From positions 140,401,009 to 140,465,008 of the forward strand of contig NC_134834.1 in assembly GCF_004210375.1 (NCBI RefSeq): a stretch of 64,000 nt of DNA, in the 5' to 3' direction. This DNA is from Tachypleus tridentatus. Lineage: Eukaryota > Arthropoda > Merostomata > Xiphosura > Limulidae. The notes under the pieces are model-generated. The model was not told where the DNA came from. It did no database searches and worked only from the letters and a program-made list of their open reading frames with translations. The position numbers and the translations under genes were made by a program. Of the stretch, positions 52,352 through 64,000 are shown in pieces; position 1 is the first letter of the stretch, and each line of letters opens with the position of its first letter.

Positions 52352-53634
52352 TTAGTTACGTATAGGGGAACTGGTGGGAGAGCCCTTCTGTTTACGACCA
52401 CGTCTTTTTTCTTTATTTGAGGAAGGTATGTAGACCTCCATCGATCCTGCCCTGGGTCTATTGGGTAAGTATTTGTTTTTGGAAGAGAATTCTAGCGACT
52501 GAGGACGTGAACGAATCGTCGTTTTGCATCTTGGGGCGGGAGAAGTACCAAAGGAAATTCCTGTAACCAGAACCAAAAGAAGTGGATCTTGGGTTTGCTG
52601 GAATGTATGTTAGAGACAGAGATGGGTGTTGACGTTGATTCATCAACTTTTTTAACCATGGAAGTCAAAAGACTTTTCATATGGTTTGGAAAACAATTAT
52701 TTTGGAGGCACAGAGAAATCTCTCTGCACTCCCACTGTAATAGTGGAACGAAATATAGTAGCATACGTCCGAGATGGGCAGCAACTTTCAAGCCTCAGGA
52801 TAAATAATGTTTTGAATCATCTTCAAATGCTGCACCTCTTTTGCTTCCAACAATTTACGGCAAGAACATAAGTAGGATGAGTGAAAAACATTGCAATTGA
52901 CGCAATGAGGGTCCATTTCACACTCATAGGTATTGTGGTCCTTGTCACTGCAACAATAACACGTGAAGGAACCACAACATAATGTCTTCGAGGGACCAAA
53001 CCACTGACACTGGAAACATCTGAGAGGGTTTAGAATGTATGGCCGTACATTGCAATTAGATAACCTGCCTTGATGGTGGTAGGTAATGTAAACGTTAAAA
53101 TGAGAACATTGGTAGGCATCATAATTCTATCTTTGCAAGTGGAGATACGCCTCACTGCAGAAACTCCTTGGGTGGAGAAACCAGCGAGAATCTCCAACTT
53201 GGGGATGTTCTTCATATCCCTCTCAACAATAACTCCTTGTGACGAATTCAAAATAGCATGAAGCATAATCTCAATAGGTATATCCCCAATCACCTTTGAA
53301 TGTGACAGGAGTTCACTGTATTGAGATGTGGATGTTTCCACCAATATATCACCAGAGCGAAGCTTTGACTGACTCTGGAAAACCAACAAGTCCCTCTAGT
53401 GCCTTCTGAATGAAAAAGGAAGACATTTGCCCTACAGGTTTGTCTGAAAGAGAATGTAGTATCAGAAAATGAGGTTCGGGTGTTACAGATGTTGAAAATT
53501 GCTGCTCAGAATGTTCATGACGCAGTCGTTTTTCTATGGATTGTTTTTCACTATTTATTTAAGTTTTTATTTGGAGGATCCACAATAAGAGAAAAGAATT
53601 TTTCAGCGCTCACTCACCCCACCCACCATGGAGC
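52352..53634 (-). pseudogene. LINE ORF1, gag-like zinc-knuckle protein
   Basis: From about 53634 (MVGG) the frame breaks early and then is open from 53389 to 53030, with SELLSHSKVIGDIPIEIMLH, NSSQGVIVERDMKNIPKLE and TFTLPTTIKAGYL. A cysteine-rich part follows (53040 to 52870): CFQCQWFG, CYCCSDKDHNTYEC and DPHCVNCNVFH, the CCHC-type RNA-binding knuckles partly degraded. A basic tail (KEKRRGRKQKGS) ends at 52352. Such proteins package the element RNA. Confidence 0.75.
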
Positions 53635-54559
53635 CACACTAGGGGATGCACTACAATGCCAAACAAGGACACTGTAGCAACATCAGGGCGTCATGAGCAC
53701 TATACTAAAACACCAGCACCAGATACAATATCTGTGACACCTGTAGAGAACATCCAATACTGGTACTTGACTGACCTCAGCCCAAATGGACTAGCCGACA
53801 GACCCTAGGAGGCCGCACGTCTACAGGAATTCAAGGCTAAAGTGGTGTGTTAGGGTTGGATCCCTTAACCATCAGGATCCTCCACTCCCTTTCACGGGTC
53901 ACCAGGCACGGCAAACACGTGGGTGGATGTTTAGATCAAAGAGGAGGTAAAATGAAAGAACAGAACCTTTCCTGGGAGGTTTCCTCACCACGTACAGGAA
54001 TCTACACTGAGGAAAGAGTAGAAAAGGTTTATGTTTCATTGCAATAACTCCTATAAGTCAGAGTATTTATTTGAGTTAAAAAGAAGTATTACTTTCAAAC
54101 ACATATGAAATCTTACTTTCAACACTTGCTGTTAGGTTATACTGTTTATTATGATAATACGTTACTGAACCAGTACTCTATTATTAGTATTCTGCTTTCT
54201 CAAGATTCTGGCAGTAAAGATGAAAGCTTGCAAAAATGTAAACATATTACTATTTTTTCACGGAGAAAATGTTTTCTTTTAGATGCTTACCAAATTCTAC
54301 TCGCTCTGAACTAAAATTCATGATCAGGTAAAAGTACAATAAAGCTTATCAATCCAACATCAGTATCAACACTAGTGCATCGGCCTACAAAAGCATGTAT
54401 ATACAAATTTCTAAAAAGATAAAAAGTAAAAATACTTTACTGCTGTAATAATTTTTCACTGGATTCATAATTTAGTTAACAATGCAATTGTTTCATTTTA
54501 GAGATGAGTCAAGCAGAAGGACTTTGTTTTAAAGAAAAGTATTGATGCATGAATGAGGC

Positions 54560-54930
54560 AGAGAGATCATGTTAAAAGATAATTTTGTGGGTCAAGGAGA
54601 AAAAGATAAGTCCTTTAGAAAACTGCCTTGGTAAATAAATGAGATATCTTGCTGAAAACTGTCTTATGGATGAATGACAAGTATCCTGTTTAAAACTATT
54701 ATAGGGAGCAAAAGAGAAATGTGTTAAAAATATTTGATGAGTGAAAGAGAGACATCCCATTAAAATTCATCTTGGTTGTGGAATGACAGAAATGTACCAT
54801 TAAAAACAGTTTTAGTTGGTAAATGATAGAGATAAAACTTTTAAAAACAGTCTTGGTTGGAGAATGGCAGAGAGGTATCCTGTTAAAATTGTTTTGATGG
54901 TTGAATGTCAGAGAGAAACATCCTATTTTT
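54560..54930. repeat. Degenerate 42-50 bp tandem repeat
   Basis: About eight units share TTAAAAACAGTCTTGGTTGG and GAATGACAGAGAGxxATCCTG with frequent indels. It lies beyond the 5' end of the LINE. Confidence 0.75.
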
Positions 54931-57900
54931 ACACTCACTTTATTGATGTTTTTAAAGATGTTAAGAAATGTGCTCAGACAAGTCCTAAAAGTCTATGAAG
55001 ATTTACAATAATAAATTAAACGTAATTGTAATTTCATCTTCAATTGATGTTAAAATACAAGTTTAATTTAGCTGTCATGTCTGTCATATTATTAATAAAT
55101 GTACGAAATCAACAATGGTGAAGTTTCATTGGTTCATGTTTATTATATAGATAACTCAAAAAGAAACTTGTTTCATAACATAAATACACATAACATTGCT
55201 CAAAGATGCACCTCATTCTTGTGTCTTAAAATATAAATAATTCCACTTAATTCAAAAAACTTTTTCAGACTGTGTTTATGAATGGACAAATGTAGTTTCT
55301 GAATATTATAAATATTTTATAAAAGATAAGAAATACTACACTGAAAGTATGCAAAAATGGCTAATTCACTGCATTTTATTAGACAAGTTAAATGTGCTAT
55401 TTTCAATGCAACTCAACCAACTTAAACACTAACAGATTAAAAACATTAGGCCACATTTAACAGCATTTGTCACTATGGAATGTTCAAAAGTAACTATTTT
55501 TAATGTTATTCAATAGTAATTCATAAACAACATTTCTTCAAAATCCTATAGTATCCATTATTATTGAAATAAATTTTATATAATTTCACAATTCATTTAC
55601 CAAAAGCTATCCTTCTTCCCTTAAAACTGCAGTGTTTTTAACAGTTACATTTCATTAGAAAATACATCCAAAGAAGAAACAAGCTCACAAATATACAAAC
55701 ATATTAAAATCTACAGATTTTTAAAAGCACTCATTTCATACTGATAAGAAAATTAAGTTTAATGAAAGAATATTGGCACATTTGTCTATACATTATTAAT
55801 TATTATGCCTTTAAACAATAGTTAATTAGCTAAAGCAAACACACTGAATTATTATTCATCTGAAAGGTTTTAACAGACTTAACTACCTGTTTGAAGCTTC
55901 TTTAGGCATTTCTTTCTGCTACTGCAGTATTCATCAGGTTCATATTAATACAGTGCATTTAACAAGATTTATAAAAACTTGTCTACACCAACATGATGCA
56001 AATCAGTTTCTAGCAGATTAAAGTATCATCTTTAAAACAGGACAATGAAGCTTTTTAAAACTCCTCAAATAAATGAAAACCCTTCACCTTAAAACTTTTC
56101 ATAATATCAAGACATTACTAAACACACTGTTTTTCAACTTTCCTTTATTTCTTACTTTATAAAACACAACTTAACATGCCCATAAATTCAAGAATCATAC
56201 CACCACGTTCTTTTTCTGACCAAAGGTTACTTGTCAATCTAAATTAAAAAGGACTATGAAAACATATATTAAATTAACTAAAACTATGAAGACTTCTACA
56301 TGCAAACCACAACAGGTGGAGCATTAAAACAGCATTAATTCATTTGGAGTATCATTTTAATGAGAAATACTTCATGAAAAAACAATACAGTTCCATCTTT
56401 CAGTCAATATGAACTTCTTTATAGGATCAATTTGAATGAAGGAATAATAGGACTCTAGAAAATGTAATTTTTATAAAATAATTCCTTTTTCCCCTGTAGT
56501 CAAAATATTTTGACCACTAATACAAAAAACATAGCTCATTTACTATAAACTGTTCATGAGCAAATGAAACCTTTAAATAAAATCTACATCATCTGAGCCT
56601 TTATACCTTTTTTATTTTTAATCTTGCATATTTAGGCTTTAATGGAACATTTATTTATTGAATAAACAAATTAATAAAGCATTTATTGTTTACATTTATT
56701 TTACAGATATATATGGCAATACAAAAATGACTTCACTGAACAATTTCCAGTGTACCAACAACTGTTAAAGTAATTACAGTATAATATTCATGTCATAGTC
56801 TATAATTTTGTTATGAATTTTACAAAAGAGGGCCTGTATATACTAGAACAAAAGTAGCCAACCACAAAGAATAATTCTAATTCTGTTAACATTTTGTTTC
56901 AGGGGTTACCAGTAACCACTGAAAACATCACATGACTGTTTGGAAAAAACGAATTTTACCTAATTGCAGTTTAAAAATGTAATATTCTGCAATCTTGGTT
57001 TAATAGAAGAGGAGAGGTTGTGGCATAATCTCTGGTAATGGCATGTACTTGGAAGAGTGATGTAACATATAAAAAAGAACTAAAGTTTTTATACACCAAA
57101 AAGCCCATGTAAAAAAGCTGGCACTGCCTAAAGATGTTATCTTGTAATCTGTAAGGGTAAAATAAGCACAGAAAAAGAAAACATATCTAGCTTGATATAA
57201 TAAACACGTTTTGATGTCAGAGATCTCGTATATATTTATGCAAGTGATAATCTCCAATCTTTTCATAATTCTCCTACAAAGAATTTCAAATGTTTTAAAA
57301 ATTATCAAATTTAAAATGTAACACACAAATTTTCAGTTTAAAACTATTAATCTTTTTTTTATGAAAACAAACAGTCCTTTCTAAATAATTTCCATAGACA
57401 CTTTTAATGGGAAAATATAATTTTTTTCTTTATGGAAAATGTAGTAGAATAAAATTATGTTCCAAACTATTACTTGCACAACTTTCTTTTTGTTGATCTT
57501 TGTACTCACAACCCCATCCTCACTTGTATCATGTTTACTACACCAAGTAGTTAAATATAAAAAAAAATTTAAACACTGAATATAACCTACCATTAATGGA
57601 AATTAATTGCTTCCGTTTGTTGTGAAAAGAAAACAAACATATATATGTTAAAACTTTGCATCTTGTTATCCTCTAGAAACATTTACAACACCCTCATGGA
57701 GTAACAACCTAAAATTCAGAAAATACTATTTAAAAAAAATAATAAGTTTCAGTCTCATCTGTTTTGTTTCCATAAAATTTCATCCAAAGTTTCACAAGAT
57801 ATTAGGGCTTCTTAGATGATTCATCCAATTTCCTTTTTCTTAATATCAATAGGTTTACAATAAAAGTAATAAATATTTTTCAAGTAATTTACATTTTTCT

Positions 57901-59244
57901 CAATATTTTCAAATATTAACATTAATATATATTAAGTACTTACTTCAGAAACTAGTTATTAAAAATTCTTGAAATTATATCTCATATACCCAAATCAAGA
58001 AGTAAAGATTTACACTTTTACATACTACAGACCCAGTACAAAACTGAAATAATTTTCTTTACATGTAAAGCAATCATGTTTGCATTCCTCATTAGTCTTA
58101 GCATTAGTTTATTTTGCTGCATGAGTTTTACCACACACTGTTTTTGCTAATTACGCTAAGATAATGAAACTTGAAAAACGCAGTCTGTTACATTTTTAAC
58201 TTTTCTTACAACTTACCCTCAATATTAAAGTTAACATACTGTGAATAGAGGGTAGTAAAATTGACTGCTAAAAGAAACAATTACATTATAAGTATTGTAA
58301 AAAGCTGTGGTTTACCACAATACCTATTTTTTATTAATAGTTTTATCATGTACCTGTAACTTTCCTAAAACTTTTACTGGCTTGGATGTACAATTCTGTG
58401 AATAATAACTGTAAAATCTTACTATTATTAAACAACATTATTTATTTTTATTGTCTAACAAAATATATATTTTGGGAAAAGAAAAACAAACTGAAAACTG
58501 TCTTCTTAGTTAGTACATGTTTGCATTTTTATTTCCTTTCCAAAATAACAAACAAGTTTCAACTTCTTTAGAATCTGACAAGAGAAGTGGCCATGAAGGC
58601 AGTAAAGAAATACTCACTTCATTAACAAACCGTAGTATAATTATAACTATGTTCTTTCTCAAAATGCTAATTTTTATCACAACTTTTATGTTTTAAAGAT
58701 CTGTTGTATTTATGATTTAACACTATACCACTGCATTTATCACAAAATAAAATACTGTCTTATCTGTTACATGATCTTCTGCTGTGTAGTTAACAATATC
58801 CATGAACAATACTTAATTAAATCTCTTAGAGTTTTCTCCATTATCTGCTAATTATTATGTGAATATTTGATCATATCTATGTTATTTGAACAGTGGCATC
58901 ATTTAGAGCTGAGAATATCTCTCAGTAACTCAGTAGCTGGGAACCTCATATTGTTCATTAAAAAAAAAAAAAAAAAAATTCATTAAATAGTGTATTTTGA
59001 AACAGTATGTGTATCAAAATTATTCCCATACACCTTTACCTTACTATGTCTGATCTCCAATAACTTCTACACAGTGACCTGAAGAATACTCAGTTAGTTT
59101 AGAGGATGGGACAACCAAGATGGTCCAATAGGTCCCTTGTGGTCCCTAAACATTATTTAATGTTAAATATATATATATAAAATGATAAAGAAAACGTTTT
59201 CACACCTTTGATTAATTCACACTATTGTAAGCTGCATTTAAATT

Positions 59245-59360
59245 CTTTTTACCACAGAGCTACACAATGGATTATCTTGCATTCTGTCCACCATGAAGAC
59301 TGAGATATAAGCATTATTAAGTCCATAAACTTAAAACTGACCCACTGGAGCTACACTATT
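59245..59360 (-). mobile_element. Type-2 SINE, heavily decayed
   Basis: CACAGAGCTACACAATGGATTATCTTG, TGTCCACCATG and CCCACTGGAGCTACAC follow the short SINE in reverse. The B-box is eroded. Confidence 0.5.
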
Positions 59361-61027
59361 AGAAAAAAGCACATTGTTTTTAAATGACATATAATCCATA
59401 TTAAATTTGTAAATGGTGTTGAAAATAATGAAACTGTCCTCAAAAGTAAAACTTGAAATCAAAGCAAATTGATTTGTTTTTTTGGATTACAATAAACAAT
59501 ATTATACCACTGTGATTGATAATTTAGTTTAAAGCAATTTCAATCTTTTGGGAGGAGATAAAGCTGAATGACACATACCCACGATGAATGGGGATTGTTA
59601 AGTGCATAATACATATTTCTTTGAAATACAGTTTTTAACAAACGATATTTAAAAAGCTCGAGTTGTACCCAATGGTTCAGATATACCCATTTTGAACAGA
59701 AACATTTCCTCATTATCTAAACTAGCTTAGCTTTAATATGCTTATAGGTATAAGTTTTAAATTCACCCTATTAGGTTTACATTTTGTAGCACAAGTACAA
59801 AATTAAAATTTGTTCTCACTGGAAACAGCATATTCAGTTTCACAAATACTGAAGAACAACACACCCTAGAAAATAATGGGGCCTCCCCTTTTCCCTTTTT
59901 AACTTTAACTGCTGCTCTAAAATGTAGTGATGTATCCCAGTTTGAAGAGTAACTATACTTTCATGTCTGCTATTTGAATTGTACACTTAATAGTACTCTT
60001 GTCTATTGTTTACACTATTAACTATGTTGGCAAATATCTACTATCTGTAAATTGACTAAGTCAACTGTGTGCTGATCTATAAACATGTAATTAACAAGAT
60101 ATCTTCACTGATACTTGAACTGTAACTATGTAATTAAGTTTGTTATCTGATCTTTAACTGTGGAATTAAGACTGCTAGTTAATCAGTAATTGTATATAAT
60201 ATTCTTATCTGCTTTCAAACATTTTTTTTTTTTTTTTTATAACAGTCAATTAACCACTACCTTGTTCCAATAAAGTATTATTTTTGTGTTCTTGTCTATT
60301 ATTAAGATTATAATGTAGTACAAAAAAATCTTAAAGACACTTAGAACAATGCAACAGTGATCACTCCAACTGTAAACATAAAAGACTGAAACAAAGAGTT
60401 GTTGTGTAGAGTAATGCTGTTACAAGAATGTAATTGAAATACCAAGTATTTATATGTATTAATATTACATACAAAAAAGATGCACAGAACCTTCATATAA
60501 CTTTTGATATCTCTGATTACCATTTAAAACTTAAATATTCTTACAGTCACGTGTTGCATAGTTTTATAATAGAAAATACACATTAAATCACTGTTTGAAA
60601 AATAAAAAAGCTTTGTTTTATACCAAGAATAAAATTATTCCACAACTTTTGTTTTTATACAACTGTCAATGTTTTAACAATTTCATAAGTTAACAATTTG
60701 ACAAAATTAAACAATATTTAATGATTTAATTTAAATTCTTTATTTTCAATCTTGTTTACTTAGTCCGAAGTGCAAAGTGTCCTTTTCATGCACACAGTTA
60801 CCTAATTAACTGCTAAGTTATATTCTATATGATCCAACATGGACGATCAAATTCTGAAATATTAAAATCTTTTAATTTCTCCACAGGAGACCAAAATTAA
60901 CACTTCAAAGAATAAACAAAAACTGAAATAAAAATATTAAAAAAATATTTTGGAGAACACTTTTTTCAACTATTGTTACACAATTTCTGATCCTTAGAAG
61001 GTAGATGGTATTTATCTACTTAGTAAT

Positions 61028-61033
61028 TTTATT
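61028..61033 (-). terminator. Candidate polyadenylation signal of ARFGEF
   Basis: AATAAA on the - strand lies about 290 bases after the ARFGEF stop. It is the nearest consensus hexamer noticed, but others follow further down, so the true end is open. Confidence 0.35.
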
Positions 61034-61324
61034 ATATTGTCCTAATAAGACATGTTACATTAGCATAGCATCACTAAAACAAATCACAGATGTCTACAAA
61101 ATACTTACTAATCATAACTAACCAAGACCTCTTCTGTTTGGGCACCAATACTGGCAGAAGAAATAGAGAAAGAACTACAAACAATGTGCTCACAAGAAGC
61201 TATCTATATAAACATTTCATTAAGTTGTTAATCACGTTGATATGGGCTGTACACACCTCAGAACTTTTGACTAGAGTTAGTCAGCAGATAAGTATTTACA
61301 TAAAACACCAATTTCTGAGTCACA

Positions 61325-64000
61325 TCATTTGCTGATAACTGGAGTTATGTTAAAAGCTGGGCCAATCCTGAGAAAAAAACGCCTCAACACTGCTCGAAGC
61401 TCAGGCTTGATTTCAAGACAAATCATCTCACACAGACAAGGGTAATAAACTGCAGCATGGGCACGGAACTATGAAAGGGTAAAGTATTTTAACTAATAGT
61501 TTCTTTATTTAAATTTTGTACAAGAGTAAACATGAAAACAAAAACGCTTTAGTTCAATATAAGTTAAATAAAATACTTAGACATTATGCAAAAGAGCTCT
61601 AAAGAAAGTTCACTGCCATAAACTAAAGAATTATCCTTTTAAATTCTGCATCTGCATTCTATTGGCTATATATTCCAATAGAAACAAAACCAATTTTCTT
61701 GCTCAGAGTTTATAGCAAAAACAAAATTAGTATATACTATCAAGTGTACATATATGTTCTGTGAACTTTAATTTAGTATATTATAACTCATTTTCACACA
61801 AATGTACATGTTAGTTATACCACCATACAACTGATACAGAAACAGTTATGACACTATATTTTAAGGAGCCACTTACATCATAATACATTCCTACTTTTAA
61901 AAATTATAAAACTATAAGAAACCAAAAGTGACAACAAACAAAATCATTTATTAGCTCCTAAAAGTACTTACTCTATCATCGTCCATTTTATGAATCCTGG
62001 TAAGAAAAAGAAGAAGTAAACTTGTCCAGGATTCTCTGTGGTTCTCAGTAGTTAGACTCAAGTAATAGTCTAAGGCTTCTCGACATACTCTGTACAATGT
62101 AAAAGCAATTAAAAAATAATTAGTGTCATGCCACTTTCTGCTAAAAATAAATGTACTTGGTGTTAAAAGCATTATTAAGATAAACAAAGTAATTATGGTG
62201 TAAAAACATTCAAACCATACAATAAACAATGTTACAAATGTTGTTTTGAGGTTAAAAATGATTAGTGTGTAAAAACTTATTAGCAATAAGTATGTCATTC
62301 AGAATCGACATACAAATTGTGTTAAAAATGTTTTAAAATTAATAAAATAGTGTTGCAGGTGTCACTTTGACATCAATAGACAGATGACTTTGTACAAGAG
62401 AATATGCATTTCATTAACAGAAAATGTTTCAGTCTATTCTTATACCTTTTAAGTTAGATCTGCTTACATATTTGTCTTTACATTAAAAAAATATGCTTAG
62501 AAAACAGATTTGACTTGTGATACTTGTATTAAACTGTGAAAACATATAAACAAAATGATTAAGCTACTTTGCAAAAGCTGACATTAACACTTGCCCACTA
62601 AGCATATTTTTTAAAAATAGCTTATCAACAATTGTGATCTATCTTAACACAATATGAATTTCCATTATTTTCATAAATACAAAACCATGGAAAAAACAGA
62701 TGCATGCACTGTATACAAACCAGCAGCCAAATTAGAAACTTTTTTTTTTGTACTTTCACTCTTAGATACACACATCACTTATGCTGTTGAACTTGTTAAA
62801 TATAATACTGTTTAGTTCACAACTCATAAAACTCACCAGGATGTTTATATAATATAAATTCACATTTTACTGATACCGTTTCATGTATAACTTGTGTTCA
62901 GTTCTTACTCACTACCTAAAAGAATGATAGACAAGATTTCTTAATTGGTGTAAAACAAGAATACCAGCATGAAAACAGTCAGTTACAAAACAACAAAATA
63001 TGAACATTTTAATTTCTGCAATCACTTTCCTGCCATGAGCAATACTGAAATACTCAGAGTACAGGAAACAAATGCATGGTTTTCAATTATTCTACATGAC
63101 CAGTTTAAAATATATTCAGAATTAATTTCCTGCAACATCTACACTTGGCACGAGTTCCACATTGTAACATCATTTGTAATTATTATGGGTGGTATTTATT
63201 TCTTTTTGTTGATTTCTTCTTTAGTTTGCTTTACACGTACTAGAATAAAGTGTGTGTACTCCACTGTTGAGTTTAAAGACCCCAGCATACCAATAAAACT
63301 CCTTCATAATCCTCAACTACTTCTACAGTTAACTCATGGAGGCCTTTACCCCTCAAAAATCATTAGGAGTTCATCCATGTTGCCTGAGTATGTGTGACAA
63401 GTTTGTTGCATTATCTTGCAAGTTGGGGAGAGGGGCATACGAGTACAGTTTCAAACATGGTAAACCCAGGAACACAAGCCAGGAACAGAAATTATGATTC
63501 CATACTTGGATTCAGCAATTCTGACAAATGTTTACAAAATCTAATTGACCTGGTGTAATCTGAAGGTAAAAGAATGATTAGAATGAAGACCATGCAACTA
63601 TTAATAGTAATACTATGAAGGTTTTTTCTAAACTTCCAAATTTTCCCTAATTGACATTTCCAAGAAGTATATAAATGAATAAACTAAAGCAACTTCAAGA
63701 TGGGGTCGAAAATGCAATGCATTTAAGCTTAGGTCTTAACTAAATACATACAAGATACTCTACTACAATGAAAAGATAAAAAAAATACAGAATGTTTTTT
63801 AATGTTTTGATATTCCAACGTGATTTAGAAAAGATGGCTAGAGTAACTACATTGCGACCATACGATAAAAGCATAAGTACCTACCCAATAAGTTTGTTTT
63901 GAACCTGTGGCCAGGCATCTTGCCGAGAATCATCCATGTACATACGAAATAAAATTCGTAGTGAGCAAGCCATGCTCTGAGTTTCCTGGGTCAACAAGTT
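61325..64000 (-). CDS. ARFGEF: BIG/ARFGEF Arf exchange factor, C-terminal exons
   Basis: Three exons on the - strand join in phase: 63885 to beyond 64000 ([37 protein letters not shown], donor GTAGGT), 62089-61972 ([33 protein letters not shown], donor GTAAGT) and 61468-61325 ([43 protein letters not shown]). This is the extreme C-terminus of the large Sec7-family exchange factors BIG1/BIG2 (ARFGEF1/2; Sec71 in flies), known for AVLRKFFLRIG-type ends. The full protein, about 1,700-1,850 residues, swaps GDP for GTP on Arf at trans-Golgi and recycling endosomes. The Sec7 domain and most of the gene lie past the right edge. Vertebrate BIG1 and BIG2 cannot be told apart here, and arthropods usually have one. 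Confidence 0.92.
62969..63397 (+). CDS. Antisense ORF in ARFGEF intron, doubtful
   Basis: This 142-codon frame is the longest outside the minisatellite. It starts [16 protein letters not shown] and has one likely membrane segment ([20 protein letters not shown]) in the middle. It lies antisense within the intron between the first two listed ARFGEF exons. No family, promoter or splice evidence was found; it is more likely chance than a gene. Confidence 0.12.
   Translation: MKTVSYKTTKYEHFNFCNHFPAMSNTEILRVQETNAWFSIILHDQFKIYSELISCNIYTWHEFHIVTSFVIIMGGIYFFLLISSLVCFTRTRIKCVYSTVEFKDPSIPIKLLHNPQLLLQLTHGGLYPSKIIRSSSMLPEYV

Larger units (their letters stand above)
49555..54030 (-). mobile_element. Non-LTR retrotransposon with gag-like ORF1
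   Basis: A - strand element of about 4.5 kb reads from 5' (near 54030) to 3' (near 49555): leader, ORF1 with zinc knuckles, ORF2 endonuclease and RT, then an A-rich 3' region. It is split by a SINE at about 50898-51078 and carries many small lesions. The two-ORF layout with zinc knuckles fits the jockey/R1 group. Confidence 0.8.
54940..61324 (-). other. ARFGEF downstream region, no gene seen
   Basis: About 6.4 kb of very AT-rich sequence follows the ARFGEF stop. It holds only a decayed type-2 SINE (59245), an 18-bp A run (58961-58978), a 17-bp T run near 60223 and a faint repeat near 60030-60200. No coding exon was recognised. Some of it may be the 3' untranslated region of ARFGEF. Confidence 0.5.

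Noticed and set aside
53480-53677. 65-codon + strand frame
   Set aside because: It lies on the opposite strand of the LINE ORF1 start region.
54699-54938. 79-codon - strand frame
   Set aside because: It arises from the 42-50 bp tandem repeat.
58961-58978. 18-bp A run as a retrocopy tail
   Set aside because: No recognisable element or target duplication lies next to it.

Overview
The window is eukaryotic, AT-rich (roughly two thirds A+T by eye) and intron-containing. It looks like an arthropod genome. Repeated tRNA-headed SINEs, an astacin gene and an ARFGEF gene suggest a chelicerate. From memory the SINE types resemble those of horseshoe crabs; this is inference and was not checked by any search. 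Only two genes look functional. One is a complete six-exon astacin metalloprotease on the + strand (CDS 46175-49237, 240 aa). The other is the C-terminal end of a BIG/ARFGEF (Sec7-type Arf exchange factor) gene on the - strand (coding exons 61325-61468, 61972-62089 and 63885 to beyond 64000). Every splice phase closes in both.

Layout: 1-5 kb holds a mariner scrap, a decayed coding relic of unknown family (361-1256), a Penelope-derived foldback element (3990-4186) and a 90-bp tandem repeat. 5.9-6.9 kb is a Tc1-like transposon with perfect 28-bp ends. 7.2-10.5 kb is a dead astacin paralogue whose exons match those of the live gene, with one exon of exactly the same length (179 nt). 10.7-16.3 kb carries SINEs, including one SINE nested in another, and a second foldback element. 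16.6-19.9 kb is an old Ty3/gypsy-like element bounded by diverged LTRs. 20.6-22.3 kb is a decayed multi-exon coiled-coil gene. 23-35 kb is mostly anonymous sequence with a SINE, duplicated repeats, orphan exon candidates and a third foldback element (33160-33315) with a perfect target-site duplication. 35.4-38.6 kb is a decayed non-LTR retrotransposon. 39.1-40.1 kb is a Penelope-like element with a GIY-YIG domain and a SINE inside it. 40.5-41.4 kb is an internally deleted mariner. 41.8-46 kb is SINE-dense. 46.1-49.3 kb is the astacin gene. 49.6-54.0 kb is a second non-LTR element (gag-like ORF1, endonuclease, RT with YVDD) on the - strand. 54.5-61.3 kb has a minisatellite, then about 6 kb almost free of recognisable mobile elements downstream of ARFGEF.

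The two live genes are unrelated in function: a secreted zinc protease and a Golgi/endosome Arf activator. The main novelty is the set of Penelope-like elements. One partial coding copy has inverted tips, and three very short foldback copies carry the same tips. Copies start at almost the same base next to a recurring TTGATGACGAGAAAC motif, and two of the foldbacks have clear target-site duplications.
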